64,000 nt of DNA, taken from Chryseobacterium phocaeense. Its GTDB lineage: Bacteria; Bacteroidota; Bacteroidia; Flavobacteriales; Weeksellaceae. A program made the position numbers and the translations under genes. The DNA lies in the NCBI RefSeq assembly GCF_900169075.1, contig NZ_LT827015.1, positions 2,248,158 to 2,312,157 on the forward strand, written 5' to 3'. Below, one piece after another: positions 18,461 through 27,139 of the stretch. Below the pieces are notes generated by a model. The model ran no database searches, was not told where the DNA came from, and saw nothing but the letters and a program-made list of their open reading frames with translations. The stretch's first letter is position 1; every line of letters begins with the position of its first letter.

Positions 18461-20251
18461 TTATTTTTTGAATGTTTTCGTAATATAAGTTCCATCTGAG
18501 TAAACGATTCCGGTAAAATATATTCCGGATGGAAGACTGCTGATGGACATGCTGTTTTTTGCCGGCTTTGAAAAAGATAAAATCAATGTCCCGCGGGTAT
18601 CGAAAATTTTAACTTCCTTAATTTTTTCATAAGAGCTTACAGGTTCCAGATTTAATATATTGTCTGATACAAGGATTGATAATTTATCCTGAGCAGCAGA
18701 TTTTGCACCCACACAGTTTATTCCCTCATTACAGTTGCTTACAAGTTTCCATACCATATTTTGTCCAGGCATCTCTCCCGGATTCGCATACCATTGATTC
18801 TCCCATATTTTGCATGCATAGAAAACCTTGGTATTGGCAATCGTATACGCTTTGGCAGGGTTGTATTCCTGGGCTCCACAGTAGGTTACCGGCTGATTGT
18901 TCTGGCAGTCGGGACCTTCAGTACACACGCTGACTTCTTCCCAAACGAGATTAGTCCCCGGAAGTTCATTGGGATTCGCATACCATTTATTTTTCCAGAT
19001 TTTGCACTGATAAAAAACCCTGGTATTGGCTGTAGGATAAGCATTGGCGGCATTATAAACCTCAGAACCGCAATATATCTGCCCTGTTCCTGTATTTTGA
19101 TTGGTTTTTACAGTAAGTTCATTACTCGCATCAGAACTTATATTGTTCTGGGAAACTGCTTTCACAGTGAACTTATACTGGGTGTCGGCAGACAATCCCG
19201 TCACATTATGCTGCGTCGTCGTGGTTTGCGCTACTTTTACGCCCTGCCGGAAGATCTCATAACGCTGGATGCCCTGCGAATGGGTGGAAGGTGCCCACAT
19301 TAATGAAACTGAATGGGTAGTAACTCCCATAGAGTGAAGATTGGTTGGAGCAGTTGGCTTTTCTACAGTGTTGGCCGGAGATGTCTGTATGTTTAATGCC
19401 GTACTTTGTGCAGAAGTAAGCCCAGAGGCTGATTTTGCCTGTACTTTATAAGAATATGCAGTATTGGGAGTAAGGCTCTGATCCTGGAAAGACGCCCCGT
19501 TCACTTCCTGAACCTGCTGATTATTTCTGAAAACAATATAGGATGCTGCATCCGGTTGAGCCGTCCACGTAATTTGTGCAGTAGTACTTGTAATATTATG
19601 GGCAGATAAACCCGTAGGAGTAGCCGGGGCTGAAGGGTTTACTGACGAACCTACATTTACATCAATAACGTTATAGAAAGCGTTCACTGTGTCTTCAATA
19701 TCCCAAACGGCTAAAATAATATGATATCCCTGGCGGTTTTGGGGAACTGTGATTTGATGTGGTGTATTATCCGTAGGAGGTAAACCGTTGCCATTAATGG
19801 TCCCGATAAGCTCAAGATCAGCCCGTTTAAGCGGCTGGTTGGGATTCCATCCCTGCTTGGTTATATAATAATGCCATTTTGCTGTAGCGTGATAGGCCGT
19901 ATATTTCCAGGTAAATGAATTTATCCCAGTTGAGATGTTGGTTTTTTTCCAACGTTCAGAAGTCTGCAAGTCTAATACGGTATCTCCCAGAATACCGTTT
20001 GCTGATGCTATTTTTCCGTCAGCCGGGCCTGCTAGCGGAAAACCTTTCAGGTATTCAAGGGATTGCGGCTCATTGATAACCGTGCCATACTTTGCATAAG
20101 CTGCGGAATATCCGAGGATGCCTTTGTCCAGGCTGCCCTGGTAATTTCTTGATGCCGGGCTCATCACGTAGCCATGAGCCAAAATGTTGGAAGTTGAAAT
20201 GATCAGAATTCCAATGGTCATAAACAGAAATAATAGTTTGTTTTTAATCAT
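18461..20251 (-). CDS. secreted AA10 lytic polysaccharide monooxygenase with Fn3, CBM5/12-like modules and T9SS tail
   Basis: 596 residues. After a 25-residue signal peptide the mature protein starts HGYVMSPASR, so His26 becomes the N-terminal copper ligand. His121 in TAYHATAKW is the second ligand of the histidine brace, and NAFYNVIDVNV at 190-200 ends the AA10 domain as in chitin-active members. Two Fn3 domains follow (about 205-290 and 297-384), then two near-identical chitin-binding modules (392-443 and 456-507) of CBM5/12 type with extra paired cysteines. The last 70 residues fit a type A T9SS sorting domain (KEVKIFDTRGTLI, SSLPSGIYF). Family knowledge: AA10 enzymes oxidatively cleave crystalline chitin or cellulose. 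Chitin is the likely substrate here. Confidence 0.93.
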   Translation of the reverse strand: MIKNKLLFLFMTIGILIISTSNILAHGYVMSPASRNYQGSLDKGILGYSAAYAKYGTVINEPQSLEYLKGFPLAGPADGKIASANGILGDTVLDLQTSERWKKTNISTGINSFTWKYTAYHATAKWHYYITKQGWNPNQPLKRADLELIGTINGNGLPPTDNTPHQITVPQNRQGYHIILAVWDIEDTVNAFYNVIDVNVGSSVNPSAPATPTGLSAHNITSTTAQITWTAQPDAASYIVFRNNQQVQEVNGASFQDQSLTPNTAYSYKVQAKSASGLTSAQSTALNIQTSPANTVEKPTAPTNLHSMGVTTHSVSLMWAPSTHSQGIQRYEIFRQGVKVAQTTTTQHNVTGLSADTQYKFTVKAVSQNNISSDASNELTVKTNQNTGTGQIYCGSEVYNAANAYPTANTRVFYQCKIWKNKWYANPNELPGTNLVWEEVSVCTEGPDCQNNQPVTYCGAQEYNPAKAYTIANTKVFYACKIWENQWYANPGEMPGQNMVWKLVSNCNEGINCVGAKSAAQDKLSILVSDNILNLEPVSSYEKIKEVKIFDTRGTLILSFSKPAKNSMSISSLPSGIYFTGIVYSDGTYITKTFKK

Positions 20252-20741
20252 AATAATAATTTAAGGTGTGTTAATTTAAAAGAAGACTATTTCGAAGATT
20301 TATTGCAGCTAAATTGCATTATTAAAATGTATTCTGCTGGTATATATCCAGCATAAAATTGTACAAATAGACCATTCAGTAAAATGTAACTTATTATTAT
20401 GTACATTTATTAAATCTTTCGGAGAAACTTTCATTGATAATTTTTGAATCATAATTAATTATTAAAAAATATTAATATAAATTATACAGGCTAATTAATA
20501 TATTTCAATGCAATTTCATACATATGTTAAAGATATAAAAAAAATAAAAATAATATCAACATGTTTTGAATTAAATCAGATTTAATGCTTAGAAAAAGGT
20601 TTTATAAAACAACTGTTGGTACTCATAAAATACAGTTTTGAATTCATTTTAAATTGAGAATACTCAAAATATAATATTTGAAAAATGATGATTAACAATC
20701 ATTTTTTTACTACTTAAATCCTATTTTTACAAAAAGATAAA
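20252..20741. other. divergent AT-rich regulatory spacer
   Basis: About 490 bp with no gene between the LPMO gene (leftward) and the AraC-type regulator (rightward). It is extremely AT-rich. CTATTTTTAC about 30 bases before 20742 is a weak TAnnTTTG-like candidate; no good match was found for the LPMO gene. Its length suggests regulatory content. Confidence 0.4.
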
Positions 20742-21866
20742 ATGGACAAATTTAGTTTTCTGGAGGTTATTGCAGCGATTGCCGCTTTTACGTCAATGTT
20801 GCTTGCCGTATTTCTGTTAACAGTAAAAACAGAAAGAAAATTAGAAAACAGATTATTTGCAGCGTTCCTTATCATTAACGCCATTGATATCAGTGGGCTT
20901 TTTATGCACCTTTTTGTGGATAGTTATAATTTGAAAGCTTTCAAAATTTCTGCTTACTTATTGGTAATGCCTCTTTTCTATCTGTACGTTAATGCTGTCT
21001 GCTATTCTGATTTCACCTTACAAAGAAAACATTTACTGCATCTTATTCCGTTCATTGCTGTCAATTTAATTTTGGTTCCAAGGCTTTATCTTTCGGAGGG
21101 TGCTGCTAAAGAAGATTTTTTTAAAGATATGTGGCACTCTCCTGAAATGTTTTTTTATCAGTTAATCGCAGAACTGCAGTATTTCTTTTATATTGTTATG
21201 GTATTTTCGGTCCTCAAAAAATATAAGAAAATTTATCTTGAAAATTACACGAATCCAAATACTTTATCATACAAATGGCTGTCTCAGCTTACAAAGATTT
21301 TCTTATTTATCCATTTATGTATTATTTTAAAAAATATTGTAAGATACAGTCAGGACAGAGATCTCTTTATCTGGCTCAATATTGTTGCCGGAACGGTGTT
21401 TTTATTAACTTCCTGTTGGTTTATACTAAAGGCTTTAAATTATCCTGAGCTTTTCCGCAGAATTGATTCTACCCTGCAACCGGCAGAAGATTTTGCAGAA
21501 ACGTTGGAAACCCAAATTAAAACGGACGAAATAAAAAGCTTTCAAATCGAACAGCTTAGAAATTATATGGTTGAAAAAGAACCTTTCCTGGACCCATCGC
21601 TAACGATTCAGCAATTGGCGGATCAGGTGAAAATTCCTGTTCGCGATTTGTCGGTATTAATTAACCATCACATCAATCAGCACTTTTTTGATTTCGTAAA
21701 TGAATATCGTGTTAAAAAATCAATGACTATTCTAAAAGATCCCACAAAAAAAGAAGTAACAGTTTTAGAAATCTTATATGAAGTAGGTTTCAATTCAAAA
21801 TCTTCATTTCATACCTATTTTAAAAAATATACAAACCAAACGCCCACAGAATTCAGAAACAGCTGA
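20742..21866 (+). CDS. membrane-bound AraC-family transcriptional regulator
   Basis: 374 residues. The N-terminal 230 residues form about seven hydrophobic segments (VIAAIAAFTSMLLAVFLLTV, ISAYLLVMPLFYLYVNAV and later ones). A short linker follows, then an AraC/HTH_18 domain from about residue 275: LTIQQLADQVKIPVRDLSVL, INHHINQHFFDFVNEYRVKK and VLEILYEVGFNSKSSFHTYF. This 7TM-AraC architecture is frequent in Flavobacteriia and implies a membrane-received signal. It is divergent from the LPMO gene and may control it; that link is inference. It is followed by a strong terminator. Confidence 0.88.
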   Translation: MDKFSFLEVIAAIAAFTSMLLAVFLLTVKTERKLENRLFAAFLIINAIDISGLFMHLFVDSYNLKAFKISAYLLVMPLFYLYVNAVCYSDFTLQRKHLLHLIPFIAVNLILVPRLYLSEGAAKEDFFKDMWHSPEMFFYQLIAELQYFFYIVMVFSVLKKYKKIYLENYTNPNTLSYKWLSQLTKIFLFIHLCIILKNIVRYSQDRDLFIWLNIVAGTVFLLTSCWFILKALNYPELFRRIDSTLQPAEDFAETLETQIKTDEIKSFQIEQLRNYMVEKEPFLDPSLTIQQLADQVKIPVRDLSVLINHHINQHFFDFVNEYRVKKSMTILKDPTKKEVTVLEILYEVGFNSKSSFHTYFKKYTNQTPTEFRNS

Positions 21867-21908
21867 TAATTAAACGGTTGTAAATACTCAAACTTTATAT
21901 TGCAAATA

Positions 21909-21950
21909 ATCGGACTCATTTATTGATTAAAATGAGTCCGACTTTTTTTT
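21909..21950 (+). terminator. strong intrinsic terminator after the AraC regulator
   Basis: CGGACTCATTT pairs perfectly with AAATGAGTCCG around an eight-base loop, followed by ACTTTTTTTT. Confidence 0.88.
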
Positions 21951-22024
21951 GATGTACTTCATTCAAAACTTTCCGGAGCATATTTGTACCAACAAATTTA
22001 AAGTCAAATTAAAACTTGGAAATA

Positions 22025-22960
22025 ATGAAAAAAGTAAGTCTTTTTATCTTCACTCTATTATCAATATTTTGTTTTGCACAATTAAGTGCAGTAAAAATGG
22101 ACACTCTTTTAACAGTAGAAATTGGCAGAATAAAACAGGCGATAGAAATTAAAACCGATGATGTTAACAGACCCATCCTACTATTTTTATCAGGCGGTCC
22201 CGGAAGTTCAATGATGAAAAATGCGGATTCTTTCACCCATATTTTAAGAAATAAGTTTACGATTGTTCAATGGGATCAGAGAGATGCCGGAAAAACATTG
22301 GAATTAAATCCTTCGCCCATCCAGCCGTCAGTAGAACTTATGGGAAAAGATACATATGAAGTTATTAATTTCCTTCTCAAAAAACTCAATCAGAAAAAGC
22401 TTTATTTGTTAGGAAGCTCCTGGGGAAATGCTTTAGGTTTTTATATGGTTAGAAATCATCCCGAATTATTATATGCTTATTATGCTGTTAATCCGGTAAT
22501 CAGTCAGCTGGCAAGTGAGAAAGAATTGCTTAAAACATTAAAAATTCATTTTAAAGACCATCCTGTAGCCCTGGAAGAATTGTCAAAAGTACGTTTTCCC
22601 TTTATCAATGACGAATCTATGTTTTACTTAAGAAAGTGGCTTTTTTACAAAGATGGTAAAGAATACGTACTCTCTGATGATTTCAAAAAAGGCTTTATCC
22701 AGTGGTCAAAAACCTGGTCACCTGCCTGGAATGAAGTGATGAAAATTGATTTACCAAAAACTTTAAAGAAAGTCAATTGTCCGGTTTATTTCTTTGTTGG
22801 TCAAAATGATATTCAAACATTAACTTCCATTACACAAGGATACTATAAGCAGTTGAAAGCGCCAAAAAAAGATTTATTCTTATTTGAAAACTCGGGACAT
22901 CAAATCCATAAGGATGAATCTGAAAAATTTCAAAAAACAATCATTGAAACGGCAGATTGA
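22025..22960 (+). CDS. secreted alpha/beta hydrolase (proline iminopeptidase-like)
   Basis: 311 residues from the ATG at 22025; an upstream TTG in frame at 22016 is less likely because the ATG directly opens a Sec signal peptide (MKKVSLFIFTLLSIFCFAQ). The alpha/beta-hydrolase S33-type pattern is clear: the oxyanion segment LSGGPGSS at 55-62, WDQRDAGKT at 83-91, the nucleophile elbow GSSWGN with Ser132, the acid in VGQNDIQTLT, and the base in ENSGHQIHKDE. Relatives include prolyl aminopeptidases and other small-molecule hydrolases. It is followed 24 bp later by a beta-lactamase-like gene, likely one operon. Confidence 0.82.
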   Translation: MKKVSLFIFTLLSIFCFAQLSAVKMDTLLTVEIGRIKQAIEIKTDDVNRPILLFLSGGPGSSMMKNADSFTHILRNKFTIVQWDQRDAGKTLELNPSPIQPSVELMGKDTYEVINFLLKKLNQKKLYLLGSSWGNALGFYMVRNHPELLYAYYAVNPVISQLASEKELLKTLKIHFKDHPVALEELSKVRFPFINDESMFYLRKWLFYKDGKEYVLSDDFKKGFIQWSKTWSPAWNEVMKIDLPKTLKKVNCPVYFFVGQNDIQTLTSITQGYYKQLKAPKKDLFLFENSGHQIHKDESEKFQKTIIETAD

Positions 22961-22984
22961 TATATTCCCTTTAAATTATAAATT

Positions 22985-24037
22985 ATGACTATAAAATATT
23001 TATCTGCTTTTCTATTTCTGGCCTTATTTGGATGTAAAAGTGTTCATCAAACCAATAAGCAAAAGGTTGAAACTGCGATTACAAAAAATGCTCTTCAGCT
23101 ATTAGAGGACAAAAGATTTCATTCCGTTTCTGTTGCAGTACTTAAAGATGGAAAATCTATCATCAAACATTTCGGAGAATTAACTATTGGAAAAAGAAAC
23201 AAACCGAATGATTCCACACTTTATGAGTTAGCTTCCGTAACTAAGACTTTTACGGGCTATGTGGCCGCCAAAGCCGTACTTGATAAAAAAATAAATTTAG
23301 ATGATGATATCAGAATCTATCTTAAGGAACCCTATCCCAATTTAGAATTTAAAGGCGAACCTGTAAGAATCAAACACCTTATCACACATACCAGCGGTTT
23401 TCCTAATTTCCCCATAAAAAGCGAAAATAAAGAAGCTTTTATTGAAGGATTGAAACGCATCAAAATTGAAACAAAACCCGGAGAAGTATATTCCTATTCT
23501 AACACAGCTCCGGAATTGACGGCATATATTCTTGAAAAAGTATATGAAAAACCTTTTGAAGAATTAGTCAGCGAATTTGTTTTGAAACCCAATAAGATGA
23601 CTCAAACCAAATTTACACTCAATAAAAATGACAGGAAGAGATTGGTAAAAGGTTATAATGATAAAAACGAAGTAATGCCTAATTTCAGTAGAACTTTATG
23701 GGGTGGAATTTCAGGACTGCACTCTACGACCACGGACTTAGTGAAATATATGAAATTGCAGCTCAACAAGTCAAATCGTATTGTAAATGAATCTCATCAA
23801 AAATTATACAAAGAAGGTTCGGATTTTTGGGAAAGCTATCATTGGTACATCTTAGAAAATGGTGATGAATTAATTTACAGACATCACGGAGGTATATACG
23901 GAATGCAGAACTGGCTTATGATTTATCCAAAAAAAAATATGGGAATATCCATATTGACGAACACCAGTTTTAATGAAACGGGAGAAATTTTAGAAAAAGC
24001 AGCTGGTAACTTATACAATGATATAAATATAAACTAA
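22985..24037 (+). CDS. beta-lactamase-family (class C-like) serine hydrolase lipoprotein
   Basis: 350 residues with a lipoprotein signal (MTIKYLSAFLFLALFGC, Cys17). The serine-penicillin-recognising fold is shown by SVTK (Ser84, Lys87), YSN (171-173) and HGG (301-303) in place of KTG. Connecting motifs ITHTSGFPNFP and WGGISGLHSTTTDLVKYM are also typical. Members include D-amino-peptidases, esterases and PBP4*-type proteins; most are not true antibiotic-hydrolysing beta-lactamases. It probably acts at the cell envelope. It is co-directional with and 24 bp after the alpha/beta hydrolase. Confidence 0.88.
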   Translation: MTIKYLSAFLFLALFGCKSVHQTNKQKVETAITKNALQLLEDKRFHSVSVAVLKDGKSIIKHFGELTIGKRNKPNDSTLYELASVTKTFTGYVAAKAVLDKKINLDDDIRIYLKEPYPNLEFKGEPVRIKHLITHTSGFPNFPIKSENKEAFIEGLKRIKIETKPGEVYSYSNTAPELTAYILEKVYEKPFEELVSEFVLKPNKMTQTKFTLNKNDRKRLVKGYNDKNEVMPNFSRTLWGGISGLHSTTTDLVKYMKLQLNKSNRIVNESHQKLYKEGSDFWESYHWYILENGDELIYRHHGGIYGMQNWLMIYPKKNMGISILTNTSFNETGEILEKAAGNLYNDININ

Positions 24038-24195
24038 TAATACGCTCGTATTGTTCTTTATATCCTCTTCATTATTCTCGGGGATTTATAGGGAATGCAT
24101 GCAAATATCTCATCTTTAAACTTAAATAATTAAACCAATAATTCAAAAATTATTAAAAAAATACTATTTCAATACATAGTGTATTATTTTTTTAC

Positions 24196-24203
24196 TATTT
24201 TTG
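24196..24203 (+). promoter_or_regulatory. -7 promoter element
   Basis: TATTTTTG fits TAnnTTTG, 26 bases upstream of the ATG at 24230. Confidence 0.5.
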
Positions 24204-24229
24204 AGAACTATCAAATAAATTTATAAAAT

Positions 24230-24598
24230 ATGAGAAAAGTATTTTTTTTGTCTTTGTTATCTTCCCTATCCATGATTTCATGTTCATTGGAAGGTTCTGA
24301 AGAAAATAACCTGATGAAAGAACAGTCAGGAGAAAGTATTAACAAATCAATTATTTCTAAAAATCAGGCAATTGATGACTTTAAAAAAGCATTAGCTCAT
24401 GCCAATGACCCAGCGCTTATTAAAGAAGAAATTGAAAACAATTCAGGAAACCAGGGATTCGGTCCTGCCAGAAAAAAAATCTTATTAGAACCGGCAAAAA
24501 CAGTTTTATTGTCAGCAGGAATGACTGCAGATAAAATTAATGGCTTAGATGATGATGCCATTATTTCACAAGCCTTTGTTTCAATTTCAAATCAATAA
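24230..24598 (+). CDS. hypothetical lipoprotein
   Basis: 122 residues. The signal MRKVFFLSLLSSLSMISC places a lipid-modified Cys at 18. The mature part is charged and mostly helical (SKNQAIDDFKKALAHANDPA) and contains NNSGNQGFGPARKKILLEPA. No domain is recognised. It is followed 24 bp later by another small exported protein and both probably share the promoter at 24196. The composition suggests a small helical domain, but no function can be given. Confidence 0.65.
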   Translation: MRKVFFLSLLSSLSMISCSLEGSEENNLMKEQSGESINKSIISKNQAIDDFKKALAHANDPALIKEEIENNSGNQGFGPARKKILLEPAKTVLLSAGMTADKINGLDDDAIISQAFVSISNQ

Positions 24599-24622
24599 AA
24601 ACAATAATACATCAAAAAAAAT

Positions 24623-25141
24623 ATGAGAAAACTTCTTCCACTACTTTTAGTTCTTTTAGCTGTAATAATTAAAGCCCAGCAATACCCATTGGTCGTTTAT
24701 AATTTTAGTCCTGTTGCTGTTACTAAAATGAAAATTAAAGCCACAGACCCAACAACATGGACACAGGACTGTCATCCGATTGTTTCCGGAGAGACCGCAG
24801 GGCCCATGCTACCGGGCACCACTGTTACTTATGATCTTTTGAATACCAGTGCAACAAAAACTCCACCCATCAATCAATGGGATGCTATGTCCCACTATAT
24901 AGGTATTCCTGATGCAATATATAACGTAAATGCCGGTGCAACCTTGCCAAGTGCTTTAACCTCTATTATTAACTGGCAGAGCATTATAATAGAATTTGCC
25001 AATGGTGAATCAATTGAATTAGGAAGAGGCTGCGTACAGCCGGGTACTCCTACGTACAATTCCGGGCCTACTCCATCAGGCAGAACCGCTTCTACCAATA
25101 CTTTGGCTACGCCGGCTCAACAAGTTGTTACCATATTCTAA
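24623..25141 (+). CDS. hypothetical secreted protein
   Basis: 172 residues with a clear Sec signal (MRKLLPLLLVLLAVIIKAQQ). The mature part is predicted beta-rich, with Thr/Pro-rich ends and two cysteines (TQDCHPIV and GRGCVQPG) that could form a disulfide. I recognise no family. It is second in a two-gene unit with the lipoprotein at 24230 and is followed by a terminator. Confidence 0.65.
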   Translation: MRKLLPLLLVLLAVIIKAQQYPLVVYNFSPVAVTKMKIKATDPTTWTQDCHPIVSGETAGPMLPGTTVTYDLLNTSATKTPPINQWDAMSHYIGIPDAIYNVNAGATLPSALTSIINWQSIIIEFANGESIELGRGCVQPGTPTYNSGPTPSGRTASTNTLATPAQQVVTIF

Positions 25142-25166
25142 GAATTTTTTAATTCAAAATATAAAA

Positions 25167-25200
25167 AACCCTACAATTGCTTATTGTAGGGTTATTTGTT
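25167..25200 (+). terminator. intrinsic terminator
   Basis: AACCCTACAAT pairs perfectly with ATTGTAGGGTT around TGCTT; the downstream tract is T-rich but interrupted (ATTTGTT). It ends the small secreted-protein pair. Confidence 0.75.
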
Positions 25201-25298
25201 AGGGTTTTAAATCAAAAACCGGATGTTAATCTTTGCAACACAGCGATTGATAAAGTATCTGGAGATAACTCAATCTTGCTTACAAAAAAATATAGATA

Positions 25299-26663
25299 TC
25301 ACTGGGCAAGTCTGGTGATTGAAATTCCACCATAATTGATGGTATTGGCTGTGGTGGCATTACAGCTGAACCGGACTCTGATTTTGTCTCCTGCGTTCAG
25401 AAAGCCTGTCCAGTATAAAGTATTGCCATTGTCAACGATGGTACCTGCCAGATTGGAATAAGTATCCTTTATCATAGTAGTCCAGCTGGATCCGCCGTCG
25501 GTACTTTTTTCATAATAAGCCGCCGTATGCCAGGTTGGTGTTGCAGCTCCTGTACTTGTGTGGGTACTGGAATTTTGCATAACAATTATATATACTCCTT
25601 CTAAACCGGCAGGAACAGTAAATACATTATTGGTCCAGGCATTGTAAATATCCAGACTTTCATTGGTAAATTGCCCGATAGCGGCATTGGGTATAAACTG
25701 CCCTCCCACATCCTGTGTACCCGGTGCGTTTGCCAGTACAAGTACCCTGGAAGTTCCTGCATCGGACGGCAGGGTATTTACATATCCCAAAACACCATTA
25801 TCATCTGCCACTACCGTTCGGGTAGCGGTAAAGGTCTGGTCCTGAACCGGCGATGCTCCACCTGAAGATGTTGTATAGATAGCATTGGCAGCACCGTCCA
25901 GAGGAAGATTTCTGAGTCTTGTGATTCCATTGTTGTCGAATTTTTCGGTTGGGTCCGGAGTATCCACTCCAATATTTCCTTCTCCTGTAATGCGCATTCT
26001 CTCGGTACCTAAAGCATTGCTTCCTGCACTTGTTGAAAATAATATTGGGGCAGGATTTGTGGTTATATGAGTACCTATCAGCATTTGTTCTGCTCCTGAT
26101 CCCGTTGCTGTCAAATTGATCTGGCCACTTGGAAAAGACTGAATATCAAAACGGTTGTAAGTACTTCCTGAACCTGAACTGATAAATATATCCGCCTCAT
26201 TGGTGCCTTTTGCTATATTGGCAATACGCCCGTTATTATCAAAATAAATATCTCTTTCCGCTGAAGTAAGCCTAAGCTGTTTTCCATTCAGATTTACCGT
26301 TCTGTTCTCGGTAAGGGAACCGTTCGCATTATAAATATTGATGGGATCAGACTTAGCCTTTTGCCATAAAGTTCCGTCAAAATAGTAATAGCCGGCGTTG
26401 GTAACATGTATTGTTTGTCCTGCCGGAGCTGTATCTGCCGTGGTTACATATACCAAAGCTCCCTGCTGGGCAGCGGCGTAGGTTTTTGATCTTAACTGCT
26501 CACCTGTAATTCTTGGCGCTATCACACCATCAAGAGATGAAGTATCTGCAGGTTTCCCTACAACGTCTAATGTAGCCTGAGGGGTTGCGGTATTGACACC
26601 TACCTGTGCCAAAGTAAATCCTGAAACAAATAAAGTTCCGAATAAGATAAAGTTTTTTTTCAT
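25299..26663 (-). CDS. secreted surface protein of the 'QVGVNTxTPxxxLDV' type
   Basis: 454 residues with signal MKKNFILFGTLFVSGFTLAQ. Mature QVGVNTATPQATLDVVGKPA is the opening seen in many Flavobacteriia exported proteins, two more of which lie at 36652 and 38610. The middle resembles phage-tail-fibre-like structural segments (GYYYFDGTLWQKAKSD, NGSLTENRTVNLNGKQLRLT). The C-terminal 130 residues form a beta-sandwich-like domain (AGLEGVYIIVMQNSSTHTS, NAGDKIRVRFSCNA) of C1q/TNF-like feel, which is a guess. There is no T9SS tail. It is a likely surface or secreted structural protein. Confidence 0.72.
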   Translation of the reverse strand: MKKNFILFGTLFVSGFTLAQVGVNTATPQATLDVVGKPADTSSLDGVIAPRITGEQLRSKTYAAAQQGALVYVTTADTAPAGQTIHVTNAGYYYFDGTLWQKAKSDPINIYNANGSLTENRTVNLNGKQLRLTSAERDIYFDNNGRIANIAKGTNEADIFISSGSGSTYNRFDIQSFPSGQINLTATGSGAEQMLIGTHITTNPAPILFSTSAGSNALGTERMRITGEGNIGVDTPDPTEKFDNNGITRLRNLPLDGAANAIYTTSSGGASPVQDQTFTATRTVVADDNGVLGYVNTLPSDAGTSRVLVLANAPGTQDVGGQFIPNAAIGQFTNESLDIYNAWTNNVFTVPAGLEGVYIIVMQNSSTHTSTGAATPTWHTAAYYEKSTDGGSSWTTMIKDTYSNLAGTIVDNGNTLYWTGFLNAGDKIRVRFSCNATTANTINYGGISITRLAQ

Positions 26664-27139
26664 TGGTTTATAATATGTATTGATATTAACGATGTTAATT
26701 TTGTGTTTTTATTTGTTGAAAGCTCCCTTTTATAATCAGTTTTGCACCTGTCGGTAGAATCCGCAAACATTAATTCTGCGAACGTATTTATCACCATACA
26801 GAACATTTTAATGACAGCAGAATTAAGTACTGCAAAACGATGTTCCTCATAATAAACAAATCATTTTGCAGCAATATTAAGAGGAACACACCTGCCCTAC
26901 AAAAGTTATACTTGACGATTTCCGAATTATTCCAATATATTTCAGCTGGTTTTTGCTATTTTACAAATCATAACCTGTGATTATCAATAATTTAAATCAG
27001 GAACCATTTTAGACCTGCTTGAATGAACTCTCAACTTCCCAATCCCTGCAATTGAGGCTTAATTCTGAATTTATCTTATACCTTTGCATCTGAACACCTG
27101 ATGTGTCAAAGAATAAACTAATAACCAAACTTTTATTCA
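26664..27139. other. divergent intergenic region
   Basis: About 475 bp between the divergently transcribed secreted-protein gene and the TPR-AraC regulator. It contains the -7 element at 27079; otherwise no gene or RNA structure was recognised. Confidence 0.4.
27079..27086 (+). promoter_or_regulatory. -7 promoter element for the TPR-AraC regulator
   Basis: TACCTTTG matches TAnnTTTG. A TTG at 27052-27054 is placed as a possible -33 element. The ATG is at 27140. Confidence 0.5.

Noticed and set aside
18761..19303. 180-codon forward frame inside the LPMO gene
   Set aside because: It is antisense to the Fn3 and CBM modules, whose repeats generate long opposite-strand open frames.
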